A DNA stretch of 64,000 nucleotides from Pseudomonas paracarnis (GCF_904063055.1 NZ_CAJFCN010000002.1:496001-560000); one strand, 5' to 3'. Counted from the stretch's first letter, positions 47,847 through 57,507 are shown. Made by a program: numbers and translations. The notes: generated by a model not told the origin, from the sequence alone.

Positions 47847-48125
47847 TCAGGGCCTGTTGCGCCGCACCTTGACCACGCCCATCTGCAAACCGAAGGGCCG
47901 AAACACGGCATTCAGCGATTTCAGGGTTGGGTTGCCATCGCCATGTTCGATATGCACCAGGGTACGCACCGAAATTTTGCACATTCTGGCGAACTGGCTT
48001 TGGTGCAGGCCGGTCACTTCGATGCGCAGGCGGCGTACGGCGGAGCCCAGCTCAAGCGAGCCACCGGCCAAGCCTTGTTCGACGCTGTCGATCAACAACG
48101 CACGAGCATCCATGCTAATCGTCAT
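47847..48125 (-). CDS. hipB: HipB-like antitoxin (Xre HTH)
   Basis: A 92-residue DNA-binding protein. A helix-turn-helix lies at about 36-80 (LHQSQFARMCKISVRTLVHIEHGDGNPTLKSL), followed by a short C-terminal tail. The start ATG 48125 overlaps the hipA stop codon (ATGA). Antitoxins of this type bind HipA and repress the operon. In most HipBA loci the antitoxin comes first; here it is the second gene. It is convergent with the ABC permease. Confidence 0.85.
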   Translation of the reverse strand: MTISMDARALLIDSVEQGLAGGSLELGSAVRRLRIEVTGLHQSQFARMCKISVRTLVHIEHGDGNPTLKSLNAVFRPFGLQMGVVKVRRNRP

Positions 48126-49462
48126 CTCAACCCCCACTGCCTGAGACGCAGGTCCAGTTTCCCTAATGGGATGCTTGGGTGATTCAAGGTCACAGCGGGC
48201 ACGCCACTGGCCACCAGAAGATCCGGTAATGCACGCAGGTGCTCGGCTGTTTGTCGCAGGCGTTCAAAGCTTTGCTCGGGGTCGACGAGGTCGGCCAGAG
48301 CCTCGCATACCGCTCGCCAATTGATATCCCCGGCGATTTCCAAGGGTTTGGGCCATTTGGTGGTTCGAGTGACGGCTTCAGCGTCCATTACCATGGGTGC
48401 CAAATCATAAATGGGGGCCAGGCGCAGCGCCTTGGGCTCGCGGATGATCGATGTATTGCGGCCGTGGTTATCCGAATTACCCAGCACTTTATTCAGCAAA
48501 TCCCGGCGCAGGTACTCTGCGACCAGATCTGCGACGTGGTCCTCTTGTCCCACTGCTCGCCATTGATCGACCAACAGCCTCACCACCTCCAGATGATCCA
48601 TGTAGCTGCCAGGGGTGGTCACACCGGCCAAGGAATAGATCGACTCGACGGCCAGCCGTTCAACACCGCCCTCACCCAGCCTGCGATCAAAACGATGCAT
48701 CCACAGGCTGGGTTTTGTCGCCTCTTCCAGCGCCAGCCCTTGGGTGGCGACCGTTTCGATGCCAAGAGACTCAAGCGCCCGGTAATAGTGGTACTCACTT
48801 CGCAGGATATCTTGATCAGTCTGCGTAGCCTGGTTGCGCGCGAACTTGATGAACCAGTGCTGAGCGACGTCAGCGTCATTCAGGATCGCGTCTGGATACA
48901 GCAAGCCATCTACGCCTTGGGTCATCAACAATTTCGGTGCCTCGCCCCCTGCTCCGGTAGCACCGCCGATGGCAGCACCTTGTTCATAGGCATATTCCAG
49001 GAAACGGCTATCGCGACTGACGACCTCATGTCGTGCAAACCCCATCGGGGTTTCACCGCCCAGGGCTTGGATGGACTCCTTGATCCGCATGTTGCCAATC
49101 GGCGCCGACGTACTGCGCCCCAGCAAGAACAAGTCGTCATCGATGGCCTGGGGTTTCTCACGACCAAGACGCTGCATCAAAAAGCGCTTGGCCGCGCCGG
49201 CTGGCGCGATATCGTGCAAAAAAGCGGGGGCTGACTTGAGCACCGTAACGTCCCAATCCAGCGGGAACCGGGCACTGGCCGCGTAGCAAAAAGGCTGCTG
49301 GATCTCTTCGAGGTGATCGGCCAGATAATCCTGGCGGTAATGAAACCTGCAGGGCCCGACAAAACCCCGTTGCGGTTCAGGAAATTCAAGCCGCATAGCA
49401 TCATGCCAGTGCCCGGCGGTGAAAATTTGCAGCGTCAAAGAGTAAGCGGTGTCTTTCTGCAA
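48122..49462 (-). CDS. hipA: HipA-family serine/threonine kinase toxin
   Basis: A 446-residue HipA homologue. The P-loop-like GGEAPKLL (about 175), FIKFAR Lys, HRFDRR, the catalytic loop GNSDNHGRN (about 324) and the metal-binding YDLAPM (about 350) are intact, so the kinase is probably active. HipA kinases phosphorylate translation factors such as aminoacyl-tRNA synthetases and cause growth arrest. The start is taken as TTG 49462 because AGGTG lies seven bases upstream; an in-frame ATG at 49525 lacks a good site and would put two palindromic operators inside the gene. Gene order is hipA then hipB. Confidence 0.82.
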   Translation of the reverse strand: MQKDTAYSLTLQIFTAGHWHDAMRLEFPEPQRGFVGPCRFHYRQDYLADHLEEIQQPFCYAASARFPLDWDVTVLKSAPAFLHDIAPAGAAKRFLMQRLGREKPQAIDDDLFLLGRSTSAPIGNMRIKESIQALGGETPMGFARHEVVSRDSRFLEYAYEQGAAIGGATGAGGEAPKLLMTQGVDGLLYPDAILNDADVAQHWFIKFARNQATQTDQDILRSEYHYYRALESLGIETVATQGLALEEATKPSLWMHRFDRRLGEGGVERLAVESIYSLAGVTTPGSYMDHLEVVRLLVDQWRAVGQEDHVADLVAEYLRRDLLNKVLGNSDNHGRNTSIIREPKALRLAPIYDLAPMVMDAEAVTRTTKWPKPLEIAGDINWRAVCEALADLVDPEQSFERLRQTAEHLRALPDLLVASGVPAVTLNHPSIPLGKLDLRLRQWGLR

Positions 49463-49596
49463 TTTAGTGCACCTGCTAAGCAGTGATGAGAGCAACACAT
49501 GCAATATAGTGCATTTCTCACTCATAGAGTGTCTTTATATATGCATTAAAATGCAGATATGGAGGGGAAAGACCTGGAGATATGCAATTTAATTCA
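49458..49596 (-). promoter_or_regulatory. Four spaced palindromes upstream of hipA
   Basis: Fourteen-base elements TGCAATTTAGTGCA (49458), TGCAATATAGTGCA (49500), TGCATTAAAATGCA (49542) and TGCAATTTAATTCA (49583) share TGCA-N6-TGCA arms, the last degenerate. Start-to-start spacing is 42, 42 and 41 bases, about four DNA turns. They are likely HipB operators and extend into the region shared with the divergent autotransporter. Confidence 0.75.
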
Positions 49597-49685
49597 TACG
49601 ACTTGACCGTCATCACTGCGACACATTTCTGCAACGACCTTGCGCTATACCAGTCGACTCGCTTGCCATAACAAGGTCGCCCAGC

Positions 49686-52652
49686 ATGCCCCCGTGTCCA
49701 CAATGCCTCGCGCTCGCCATCACCCTGTTGGCCAGCGGCAGTTTCATTGAAGCAGCCGCAGCCAAGACCCTGCAGATCGACACGCCTACGACACAGGGGC
49801 AAACCCTGGGTGGCAGTGATACGTTGACCACGTCGGCGCCTGGCAGCATTACAACCTCCGGGGTGGCGGTGACGCTCAAGGACGGCACCCGCGGTGCGGG
49901 GGTGGTGGTGACTAACGCGGGCAAGCTGGTCTCCAGTGGCGGTCGGGGTATCGACAGTTCGGGGAACGTCAGCGGGGAGCGCAGGTACAGCGTTTACAAC
50001 CTTGCCGGTGGGGTGATTCAAGGTGCCAATGATGCGTTGCGCATCAACAGTAACGTTGTCAGCGGCAGCGTGCTGATCGACAACAGCGGCACCCTTCGCT
50101 CGGCCACCGGCCAAGGGCTGGACCTGGATGCGCTGCGCAGCAGCAACGTCACCACCACGATCATCAACCGTGCCGGTGGCTTGATTCGCGGGGAGGCCAG
50201 CGACGGCATGAAGACTGGCGCCAACGCCTCTATCACTAACTACGGTGAGATCTCCACCGGCAACACCTTCTCCCGCGATGACAAGTTCGATGGCGTGGAC
50301 ATCGACTCCGCCAGCGGCGTGACGGTGACCAACTATGGCCTGATTTCCGGTGGCCGCCATGGCATCACCACGGACGAGGGCGCCACGCTGACCAACTACG
50401 GCACGGTGATCGGCCGCAACGGCTCGGGCTTTGGTTCCGATGGCGACGGCACTGTGATCAACCACGGCACCATCACCGGCGCGTTCTCCGGGCTGCAACC
50501 GGATGGCGACGGTGACGGCGTGGACATCGACAAGATCGCCCATATCGAAAACTACGGCGTCATCCAGGGTGTCGGCGCCGGGGGTGTCGACAAGAACGGC
50601 TTTGCCAACGGCAGCGAAGGGATCGCCCTGGGCGGTGGCTCTCTCTACAACGCCAAAGGCGCGTTGGTCAGTGGTGCCAACAATGCCATCCTGGTGGACG
50701 ACGGCAGCGACGGGCCGGGGCTCGCGGCTACCATCCTGGAGAACCACGGCACGATTCAGGGCCTGGATGGCTTTGGCGTGAAGTTCGTCGGCAACTATGC
50801 CGACACGGTTATCAATAGCGGCACGATCAGCGGCAGTAATGGCCTGGCCCTGGATTTGGGCGGCGGCGATGACCAGCTGATCTTGCGCAACGGCAGCCGC
50901 TTTATCGGCACGGTGGACGGCGGCAGTGGTTACGACCGACTGACCCTGGACGACGTCGCAGGGGGCAGTTTTGGCGACAGCCGCAACCTTGAATGGCTGG
51001 AGGTCAAGCAAGGTACCTGGACGTTGACCGGCCAGGGTGATTTCAGCGACGGCGGCAAGATTTCCACCGGTGCCAAGCTGGTCAACCAAGGCGGGATTAC
51101 CGGTAACGTGACGGTCGACACAGGCGGTGTGTATGCCGGCGGCGGCTCGGTGGGCAGCCTGGTGGTGAACGGCACCCTGCAGACCAACACCGCGTTGGGC
51201 ACCGCCACCATCAACCGCGACTTGCGCATGGGCAGCGGCTCGACCCTGGCCTATGGCGTCAACGCCGACGGCAGCAGCGCGCCGATCAAGGTCGGCGGCA
51301 CCGCTTACCTCAATGGCGCGACCCTGGCGGTCAACCCCGGCGAAGGCACCTACCCCTGGCAAAGCCATTACAGCGTGCTGCAAGCCGGCAGCATCAATGG
51401 CACGTTTGGCAAGGTCACCAGCGACTACGCCTTCCTGACCCCAACCCTGGATTACAGCGCCACTCAGGTCGGCCTTACATACACCCGTAACGACATCGCC
51501 TTCAACCAATTCGCCAGCACCGGCAATGGCGCCAGCGCCGCCAACAGCCTGGCAGGCCTGGGCACGAACAACCCGCTGTACAACGCCCTGCTCAATACCA
51601 CCAGCGCCACAGCCGGGGCAGCCATCGAGCAACTGGCGGGCAGTAGCACCGCCAACCTCACCAGCGCCACCCTCAATGCCAGTGCGCAAGTGGGCCACAG
51701 CATGCTCGCCGCCATGCACCAGGTGGGTGGCGGTGCGGGACTGCTGGTGGGGCTCAATGACCAAGATACGCCGGTACTGGCCGCCACCGGCGTGCCCGCC
51801 GAGGTGCGCAACCTCAATGACCCGAACGCGCGCGGCCGCCTGTGGCTGCAAGGCATCGGCAGCTACGGCAAGCTCGATGGCGAGCACGGCAGTAACGGCT
51901 TGACCCAACGCACCAAAGGTACAGTGCTCGGCGCCGATTGGGCGCTGGATAGTGACTGGCGCCTGGGTGTGCTGGGCGGTTACTCCAAGACCGACCTGGA
52001 CACCACCGGTGTGGACGGCAGCGTCGACAGCTGGCACGCCGGCGTCTATGCCCTGCGCCAGAGCGGCCCACTGGCCTTGCGCCTGGGTGCGGCCTACAGC
52101 GGGCATCAGGGCGACAGTAAACGCACGGTGGCCTTCAACGGTTTTAACGACCGCCCCAAGGGCGACTATGACGCCAACAGCCAGCAGGCTTTCGCTGAAC
52201 TGGGCTACGCCATGGGTAGTGGCCGCTTGAGCGCAGAACCGTTCGCCAACCTCGGCTACCAGCGCTACCAACGCGACGGCTATAACGAAAAAGGCGGCGC
52301 CGCTGCGTTGCATGTCGAGGGCCAGACCCAGGACAACTTCAGCAGCACCTTCGGCCTTCGCCTGGCGCACCTGAGCCAGCTGGACAACGGCGTCAGCCTC
52401 ACACCTCGTGCCAGCGTTGGCTGGAAGCACACCTATGGCGATGTCGACAGCACCACACGCCAGGCTTTCCTGGCCGGTGGCACCGTCTTCAATGTGCAAG
52501 GCAGTGCGCTGGATCGGGACAGCCTGTTGCTCGAAGCGGGCCTGGACGTAGGCTTATCCGTCCGTCATCGCCTGGGCCTGGGCTATACCGGCGAAGTGGG
52601 CAGCAACAGCCGCAACCATGCGCTGACCGGCCAATGGCAGATGAGTTTTTAA
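49686..52652 (+). CDS. Autotransporter with β-helix passenger
   Basis: A 988-residue type V secreted protein. A signal peptide (about 1-25) is followed by a passenger of about 690 residues. It is dominated by repeated NYGxIxG, NHGTIxG and NxGxI turns (about 85-400), which suggest a right-handed β-helix. The C-terminal translocator barrel (about 715-988, GRLWLQGIGSYGKL to LTGQWQMSF) ends in Phe, as required by the Bam machinery. It resembles pertactin-type or AidA-like autotransporters; the passenger has no evident protease motif. A paralogous barrel gene follows 109 bases later. Confidence 0.9.
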   Translation: MPPCPQCLALAITLLASGSFIEAAAAKTLQIDTPTTQGQTLGGSDTLTTSAPGSITTSGVAVTLKDGTRGAGVVVTNAGKLVSSGGRGIDSSGNVSGERRYSVYNLAGGVIQGANDALRINSNVVSGSVLIDNSGTLRSATGQGLDLDALRSSNVTTTIINRAGGLIRGEASDGMKTGANASITNYGEISTGNTFSRDDKFDGVDIDSASGVTVTNYGLISGGRHGITTDEGATLTNYGTVIGRNGSGFGSDGDGTVINHGTITGAFSGLQPDGDGDGVDIDKIAHIENYGVIQGVGAGGVDKNGFANGSEGIALGGGSLYNAKGALVSGANNAILVDDGSDGPGLAATILENHGTIQGLDGFGVKFVGNYADTVINSGTISGSNGLALDLGGGDDQLILRNGSRFIGTVDGGSGYDRLTLDDVAGGSFGDSRNLEWLEVKQGTWTLTGQGDFSDGGKISTGAKLVNQGGITGNVTVDTGGVYAGGGSVGSLVVNGTLQTNTALGTATINRDLRMGSGSTLAYGVNADGSSAPIKVGGTAYLNGATLAVNPGEGTYPWQSHYSVLQAGSINGTFGKVTSDYAFLTPTLDYSATQVGLTYTRNDIAFNQFASTGNGASAANSLAGLGTNNPLYNALLNTTSATAGAAIEQLAGSSTANLTSATLNASAQVGHSMLAAMHQVGGGAGLLVGLNDQDTPVLAATGVPAEVRNLNDPNARGRLWLQGIGSYGKLDGEHGSNGLTQRTKGTVLGADWALDSDWRLGVLGGYSKTDLDTTGVDGSVDSWHAGVYALRQSGPLALRLGAAYSGHQGDSKRTVAFNGFNDRPKGDYDANSQQAFAELGYAMGSGRLSAEPFANLGYQRYQRDGYNEKGGAAALHVEGQTQDNFSSTFGLRLAHLSQLDNGVSLTPRASVGWKHTYGDVDSTTRQAFLAGGTVFNVQGSALDRDSLLLEAGLDVGLSVRHRLGLGYTGEVGSNSRNHALTGQWQMSF

Positions 52653-52761
52653 TCGCACCGTACTAGAGACAACTCCCGCAAAACGGTGGTCGATAGCCTG
52701 ACAGTTATCCCCCCGCACCTCGCCTAAATTCCCGGCCTCATTCATCAGAGGTTGGGAATTC

Positions 52762-54063
52762 ATGCCCTTTACACTTCAAAGAACCGCAATCGTCATCGGC
52801 CTGGCAGTGGCCGCGAGTTTTCAGCCCGCCCACGCGCGAGGCGATATCGAATACAAGCCCTATGAGAACCATCCCTACGACGCCACCGACTATAGCGGGG
52901 CGTTTATACCCAAGTTCGAAGCGCCGCCCATTCCACCGCCCTTCGACGGATTCCTCACCCAGCAGGCCACTTCGCACAACGGCCTGCAGGTCGCCAAGGT
53001 GCTGGAGCCGGCAGTGATTCAACTGGTGGCCTCCGGCGAGTTGGACTCGGAAGACCTCAAGGAGCTGCAAAAATCACTTGAGCAATTGAGCAAGCAACCC
53101 GGAGGGATCGGCGCAGCCCTTGAGCAACTGGCCGCCAGCCAAAACGCCAACCTGGCCACCGCAACCCAGGCCACCACCCAGCACCTGAGCCGCCAATTGC
53201 TCGCCACCCTGCGCACACTGCCTACTGACGACGACGGCCACTTCTGGGTGCAAGGCCTGGGCAACGGCGGCAGCCTAGACGCACAACACGGCAGCGCCGG
53301 CTTGAAGCACGATACCCAAGGCCTGTTGCTGGGCGCCGACTGGGCGCTCGACCATGCCTGGCGGGTGGGTGTCATGGGCGCCAAGACCTCCAGCCACTTC
53401 GATGCCCCGCGTTATGCCGCCAACCTGGACAGCTGGCACTTGGGCGGCTACGCCGTGCGCCAGGACGGCCCCTTCGCCCTGCGCCTGGGGGCGATCTACA
53501 GCAACCATGCCGGGCAGAACAAACGCAGCGTCAGCCTGCTCAATTACCACGACTCGCTCAAAAGCAAATACAACGCCAGCAGCCAGACACTGTTCTCCGA
53601 ACTCGGCTATCAATTGGGCAGCGGTGATTCCACTGTCGAACCCTTCGTCGGCCTCGGCTACCAACGCTATCAGCGCGACCGTTTCAAAGAGAGCGGCGGC
53701 GTAACCGCATTGAACGTCGGCCCACAAACCCAGCGAAACTTGAACAGCACCTTTGGCCTGCGCCTGGCAACGCTGTATCGCTTCGACAACAACATGAGCC
53801 TCACGCCTCACCTAAGTACGAGCTGGAAGCACCTGTATGGCGACGTCAATAGCCAGGTCCGCCAAACCTCGCGCTATGCGCCAGGCCTGATCGACGGTTA
53901 CACCATCACTGGCACCGCCCTGGACCGCGATAGCTTTGACTTGCAAGCAGGCCTGGACCTTGCCTTGTCCACCCAACACAGCGTCGGCCTGACCTATACC
54001 AGCCAAGCCGGCAACCATGGCCACGAACAAGGCCTGATGGGCCAGTGGAAAATGAGCTTCTAA
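52762..54063 (+). CDS. Autotransporter barrel protein with very short passenger
   Basis: A 433-residue protein with a signal peptide (about 1-25, ending PAHA). Residues ~26-158 form a short, mostly helical segment with a Pro-rich part (FEAPPIPPPFDGF) and no β-helix. The rest (about 159-433, GHFWVQGLGNGGSL to LMGQWKMSF) is an autotransporter barrel that matches the preceding gene over its whole length and ends in Phe. GAGG lies upstream of the ATG. It looks like a duplicate of the barrel module. It may present a short helical domain or be a translocator for another passenger. Confidence 0.88.
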   Translation: MPFTLQRTAIVIGLAVAASFQPAHARGDIEYKPYENHPYDATDYSGAFIPKFEAPPIPPPFDGFLTQQATSHNGLQVAKVLEPAVIQLVASGELDSEDLKELQKSLEQLSKQPGGIGAALEQLAASQNANLATATQATTQHLSRQLLATLRTLPTDDDGHFWVQGLGNGGSLDAQHGSAGLKHDTQGLLLGADWALDHAWRVGVMGAKTSSHFDAPRYAANLDSWHLGGYAVRQDGPFALRLGAIYSNHAGQNKRSVSLLNYHDSLKSKYNASSQTLFSELGYQLGSGDSTVEPFVGLGYQRYQRDRFKESGGVTALNVGPQTQRNLNSTFGLRLATLYRFDNNMSLTPHLSTSWKHLYGDVNSQVRQTSRYAPGLIDGYTITGTALDRDSFDLQAGLDLALSTQHSVGLTYTSQAGNHGHEQGLMGQWKMSF

Positions 54064-54090
54064 GCCCGGGAACGCCTGAATTTCAGGCGA

Positions 54091-54117
54091 AAAAAAAGGG
54101 GAGCACCTGCCCCCCCC
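54091..54117 (-). terminator. Rho-independent terminator of pycAB
   Basis: On the minus strand GGGG-CAGGTGCT-CCCC is followed by a run of eight T residues. It lies 32 bases after the pycB stop. Confidence 0.85.
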
Positions 54118-54148
54118 GAGGATTAAACGTCAGTCTCGAAGGCTGTGA

Positions 54149-55957
54149 TCAGCCTTCGATCTCAATCAGGATTTCGCCAGGATTCACCCGGTCGCCCTTG
54201 GCCACATGTACAGCGCTCACCTTGCCGGCAATCGCTGCCTGCACTTCGGTTTCCATCTTCATGGCTTCGGTAATCAGCACGGCCTGGCCGGCCTTGACCA
54301 CGTCGCCGACCTTGACCAGCACATCGACGATATTGCCCGGCATCGCCGTGCTGACATGGCCCGGTTCGGTGGCATGCTTGCGCTTGCTGCCGCCGCTGCT
54401 GACAAACTCGTTGAGCGGTTCGAACACCACTTCTTCCGGCATGCCGTCGATGGACAGGTAGAAGTGACGCTTGCCTTCGGCCTTCACGCCGACACCGGTG
54501 ATATCCACGCGGTAGCTTTCGCCGTGCACGTCGATAACGAATTCGGTCGGTACGCCTTCGCCGCCAGCACGGGCCACGCCGCCCGCTTCAGGGATCGGCA
54601 ACAGCACTTCAGGAGCCAAGGTGCCGGCGTCGCGCTCTTCGAGGAACTTGCGCCCGATGTCCGGGAACATGGCGTAGGTCAGCACGTCTTCTTCGGACTT
54701 GGCCAATGCGCCGATTTCACCGCGCAGCTTGGTCATTTCCGGCTTGAGCAAATCCGCCGGGCGCACGTCGATCACGTCTTCGCTGCCGATGGCCTGGCGG
54801 CGCAGTTTTTCGTTCACCGTGCCAGGCGCCTTGCCGTAACCGCCTTGCAGATAGAGCTTCACTTCGTTGGTGATGGTCTTGTAGCGCTCACCGGCCAGCA
54901 CGTTGAAGAACGCCTGGGTACCGACGATCTGCGAGGTCGGCGTTACCAGCGGCGGGAAGCCAAGGTCTTCACGCACTCGTGGAATCTCGGCCAACACTTC
55001 ACTCATGCGGTTAAGAGCGCCCTGCTCTTTGAGCTGGTTGGCCAGGTTGGAGATCATCCCGCCCGGCACCTGGTTGACTTGCACACGGGTGTCGACGGCG
55101 GTGAATTCGCTCTCGAACTGGTGGTACTTCTTGCGCACGGCGTAGAAGTACAGGCCGATCTCTTGCAGCAGTTCCAGGTCGAGGCCGGTGTCGAACTCGC
55201 TGCCTTTAAGGGCCGCTACCATCGACTCGGTGCCCGGATGGCTGGTGCCCCAGGCAAAGCTGGAGATGGCCGTGTCGATATGGTCGGCACCGTTTTCGAT
55301 GGCCTTGAGTTGGCACATCGCGGCCAGACCGGCGGTGTCGTGGGAGTGGATGAAGATCGGCAGATTCTGCTCGGCTTTGAGTGCCTTGACCAGTTCGCCA
55401 GTGGCGTAGGGCGTGAGCAGGCCGGCCATGTCCTTGATCGCGATGGAGTCGCAGCCCATGGCTTCCAATTGCTTGGCCTGGGCCACGAACGCTTCCACGG
55501 TATGCACTGGGCTGGTGGTGTAGGCGATGGTGCCTTGTGCATGTTTGCCAGCGGCCTTGACCGCTTCAATGGCCACGCGCAGGTTACGCACATCGTTCAT
55601 CGCATCGAAAATGCGGAACACGTCGATACCGTTGACCGCCGCCTTGGCCACGAAGGCCTTGACCACGTCGTCGCTGTAATGGCGGTAGCCCAGCAGGTTC
55701 TGGCCGCGCAGCAGCATTTGCAGGCGCGTGTTAGGCAGTGCGGCGCGCAGTTGGCGCAGGCGCTCCCACGGGTCTTCCTTGAGGAAGCGCACACAGGCGT
55801 CGAAGGTTGCGCCGCCCCAGACTTCCAGGGACCAGTAGCCGACTTTGTCGAGCTTGTCGCAGATCGGCAGCATGTCGTCGGTGCGCATGCGGGTGGCCAG
55901 CAACGATTGGTGGGCGTCGCGCAGGATGGTGTCGGTTACGAAGATCTTCTTGCTCAT
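54149..55957 (-). CDS. pycB: Pyruvate carboxylase subunit B (carboxyltransferase + biotin carrier)
   Basis: A 602-residue protein. The N-terminal HMGL-like carboxyltransferase domain (about 5-280, DTILRDAHQSLLATRMRT and HSHDTAGLAAM) is followed by the PYC_OADA domain (about 300-480) and a biotinyl domain with the biotin Lys in EAMKME (near 566). It transfers carboxyl from biotin to pyruvate to give oxaloacetate. Older annotation calls such proteins oxaloacetate decarboxylase α, but the sodium-pump β and γ subunits are absent. Start ATG 55957 is chosen over an ATG 15 bases upstream. It follows pycA by 11 bases. Confidence 0.94.
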   Translation of the reverse strand: MSKKIFVTDTILRDAHQSLLATRMRTDDMLPICDKLDKVGYWSLEVWGGATFDACVRFLKEDPWERLRQLRAALPNTRLQMLLRGQNLLGYRHYSDDVVKAFVAKAAVNGIDVFRIFDAMNDVRNLRVAIEAVKAAGKHAQGTIAYTTSPVHTVEAFVAQAKQLEAMGCDSIAIKDMAGLLTPYATGELVKALKAEQNLPIFIHSHDTAGLAAMCQLKAIENGADHIDTAISSFAWGTSHPGTESMVAALKGSEFDTGLDLELLQEIGLYFYAVRKKYHQFESEFTAVDTRVQVNQVPGGMISNLANQLKEQGALNRMSEVLAEIPRVREDLGFPPLVTPTSQIVGTQAFFNVLAGERYKTITNEVKLYLQGGYGKAPGTVNEKLRRQAIGSEDVIDVRPADLLKPEMTKLRGEIGALAKSEEDVLTYAMFPDIGRKFLEERDAGTLAPEVLLPIPEAGGVARAGGEGVPTEFVIDVHGESYRVDITGVGVKAEGKRHFYLSIDGMPEEVVFEPLNEFVSSGGSKRKHATEPGHVSTAMPGNIVDVLVKVGDVVKAGQAVLITEAMKMETEVQAAIAGKVSAVHVAKGDRVNPGEILIEIEG

Positions 55958-55968
55958 TGTTATATTCC

Positions 55969-57384
55969 TCACAGGCCTGCGTGGGCGGCGATGGCGGCGG
56001 CGATGGCCAGGGCCAGCTCTTCGGGTTTGCGCTTGATCGAGTAGTTGGTCAGCTCAGGGTGGCTTTCCACAAAGCTTGTATTGAACTGGCCGCTACGGAA
56101 TTCCGGGTTGCGCAAGATTTCCTGGTAGTAGGCGGCGGTCGTCTTCACGCCTTGCAGGCGCATGTCGTCCAGGGCACGCAGGCCGCGGTCCATGGCTTCT
56201 TCCCAGGTCAACGCCCACACCACCAGTTTCAGGCACATGGAGTCGTAGAACGGCGGGATGGTGTAACCGGTGTAGATCGCCGTGTCAGTTCGCACGCCGG
56301 GACCGCCGGGGGCGTAGTAACGGGTGATCTTGCCGAAGCTTGGGAGGAAGTTGTTCTTCGGGTCTTCGGCGTTGATACGAAACTGCAACGCGAAACCCCG
56401 GTGCTGGATGTCTTCCTGCTTGACCGACAACGGCAGGCCGGAGGCGATGCGGATTTGCTCGCGAACGATATCGATGCCGGTGATTTCTTCGGTGATGGTG
56501 TGTTCCACCTGCACCCGCGTGTTCATCTCCATGAAGTACACCTCGCCCTCGGCGAGCAGGAACTCCACGGTACCGGCGTTCTCGTAGCCCACAGCCTTGG
56601 CCGCGCGCACCGACAGGTCGCCGATGTAGGCGCGCTGTTCGGGGGTCAGCTGTGGGCTGGGGGCAATTTCGATCAGCTTCTGGTTGCGACGCTGGATCGA
56701 GCAATCACGCTCGAACAGGTGCACCACGTTGCCAAAGCTGTCACCGAGGATCTGCGCCTCGATGTGCTTGGGATTGACGATGCATTTTTCCAGGAACACT
56801 TCCGCCGAACCGAAGGCCTTGGTGGCTTCGGAAATCACGCGGGGGAAGGCTTGCTCGAGTTCTTCGCGACTGTTGCAACGACGAATGCCACGGCCGCCAC
56901 CACCGGAGGTGGCCTTGAGCATCACCGGGTAACCGATACGGTCGCCTTCGGTGAGGGCTTCATGGATGTCGGCAACGTTGCCTTCGGTGCCCGGCGTGAC
57001 TGGCACACCGGCCTTGATCATGCTGCGGCGCGCTTCGGTCTTGTCGCCCATGCGGCGAATCACTTCTGCCGACGGGCCGATGAACTTGATGCCGCGCTCG
57101 GCACAGATATCTGCCAATTCGGCGTTTTCCGACAGGAAGCCGTAGCCGGGGTGTAGCGCATCGCAGCCGGTTTCCACCGCCAGGTTCACCAGCTTGCGCG
57201 GGTTCAGGTAACCGGCCAGTGGCTCGGCACCGATGCTGTGGGCTTCGTCGGCACGCTTGACGTGCAACGCGTGGCGGTCGGCGTCCGAATAAACCGCGAC
57301 CGAGCGAATGCCCATCTCGGCGCAGGCACGCACGATTCGTACGGCAATTTCACCACGGTTGGCGATCAGGATCTTTTTTATCAC
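55969..57384 (-). CDS. pycA: Pyruvate carboxylase subunit A (biotin carboxylase)
   Basis: A 471-residue biotin carboxylase. The N-terminus IKKILIANRGEIAVRIVRACAEMG, the ATP-grasp glycine-rich loop SGGGGRGIRRC (about 161), FMEMNTRVQVEHTITEEITGIDIV and the RINAEDP motif are hallmarks of the fold. It uses ATP and bicarbonate to carboxylate the biotin on PycB. With PycB it forms the two-subunit pyruvate carboxylase of pseudomonads. It is transcribed with pycB and is divergent from pycR. Confidence 0.95.
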   Translation of the reverse strand: MIKKILIANRGEIAVRIVRACAEMGIRSVAVYSDADRHALHVKRADEAHSIGAEPLAGYLNPRKLVNLAVETGCDALHPGYGFLSENAELADICAERGIKFIGPSAEVIRRMGDKTEARRSMIKAGVPVTPGTEGNVADIHEALTEGDRIGYPVMLKATSGGGGRGIRRCNSREELEQAFPRVISEATKAFGSAEVFLEKCIVNPKHIEAQILGDSFGNVVHLFERDCSIQRRNQKLIEIAPSPQLTPEQRAYIGDLSVRAAKAVGYENAGTVEFLLAEGEVYFMEMNTRVQVEHTITEEITGIDIVREQIRIASGLPLSVKQEDIQHRGFALQFRINAEDPKNNFLPSFGKITRYYAPGGPGVRTDTAIYTGYTIPPFYDSMCLKLVVWALTWEEAMDRGLRALDDMRLQGVKTTAAYYQEILRNPEFRSGQFNTSFVESHPELTNYSIKRKPEELALAIAAAIAAHAGL

Positions 57385-57507
57385 TTGGAAATTCCCTTGA
57401 GCCGATTGCTGCGTTCTTCGACCCGCTTGAGGCGGGTCGGCGCGTGACCAAATGTTTCATGACAGTCGCGAGACACACACTATGCGCACAGGAGAATTAA
57501 CAAAAAT

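Noticed and set aside
49518..52499. Long minus-strand frame opposite the autotransporter
   Set aside because: Low-complexity Ala/Val/Gly product that mirrors the repeats of the real gene; no start site, no domain, and it would run into the hipA promoter.
54073..54089. Hairpin CGCCTGAATTTCAGGCG as terminator of the autotransporter pair
   Set aside because: On the plus strand it is followed by A residues, not T; the adjacent T-run belongs to the minus-strand pycB terminator.
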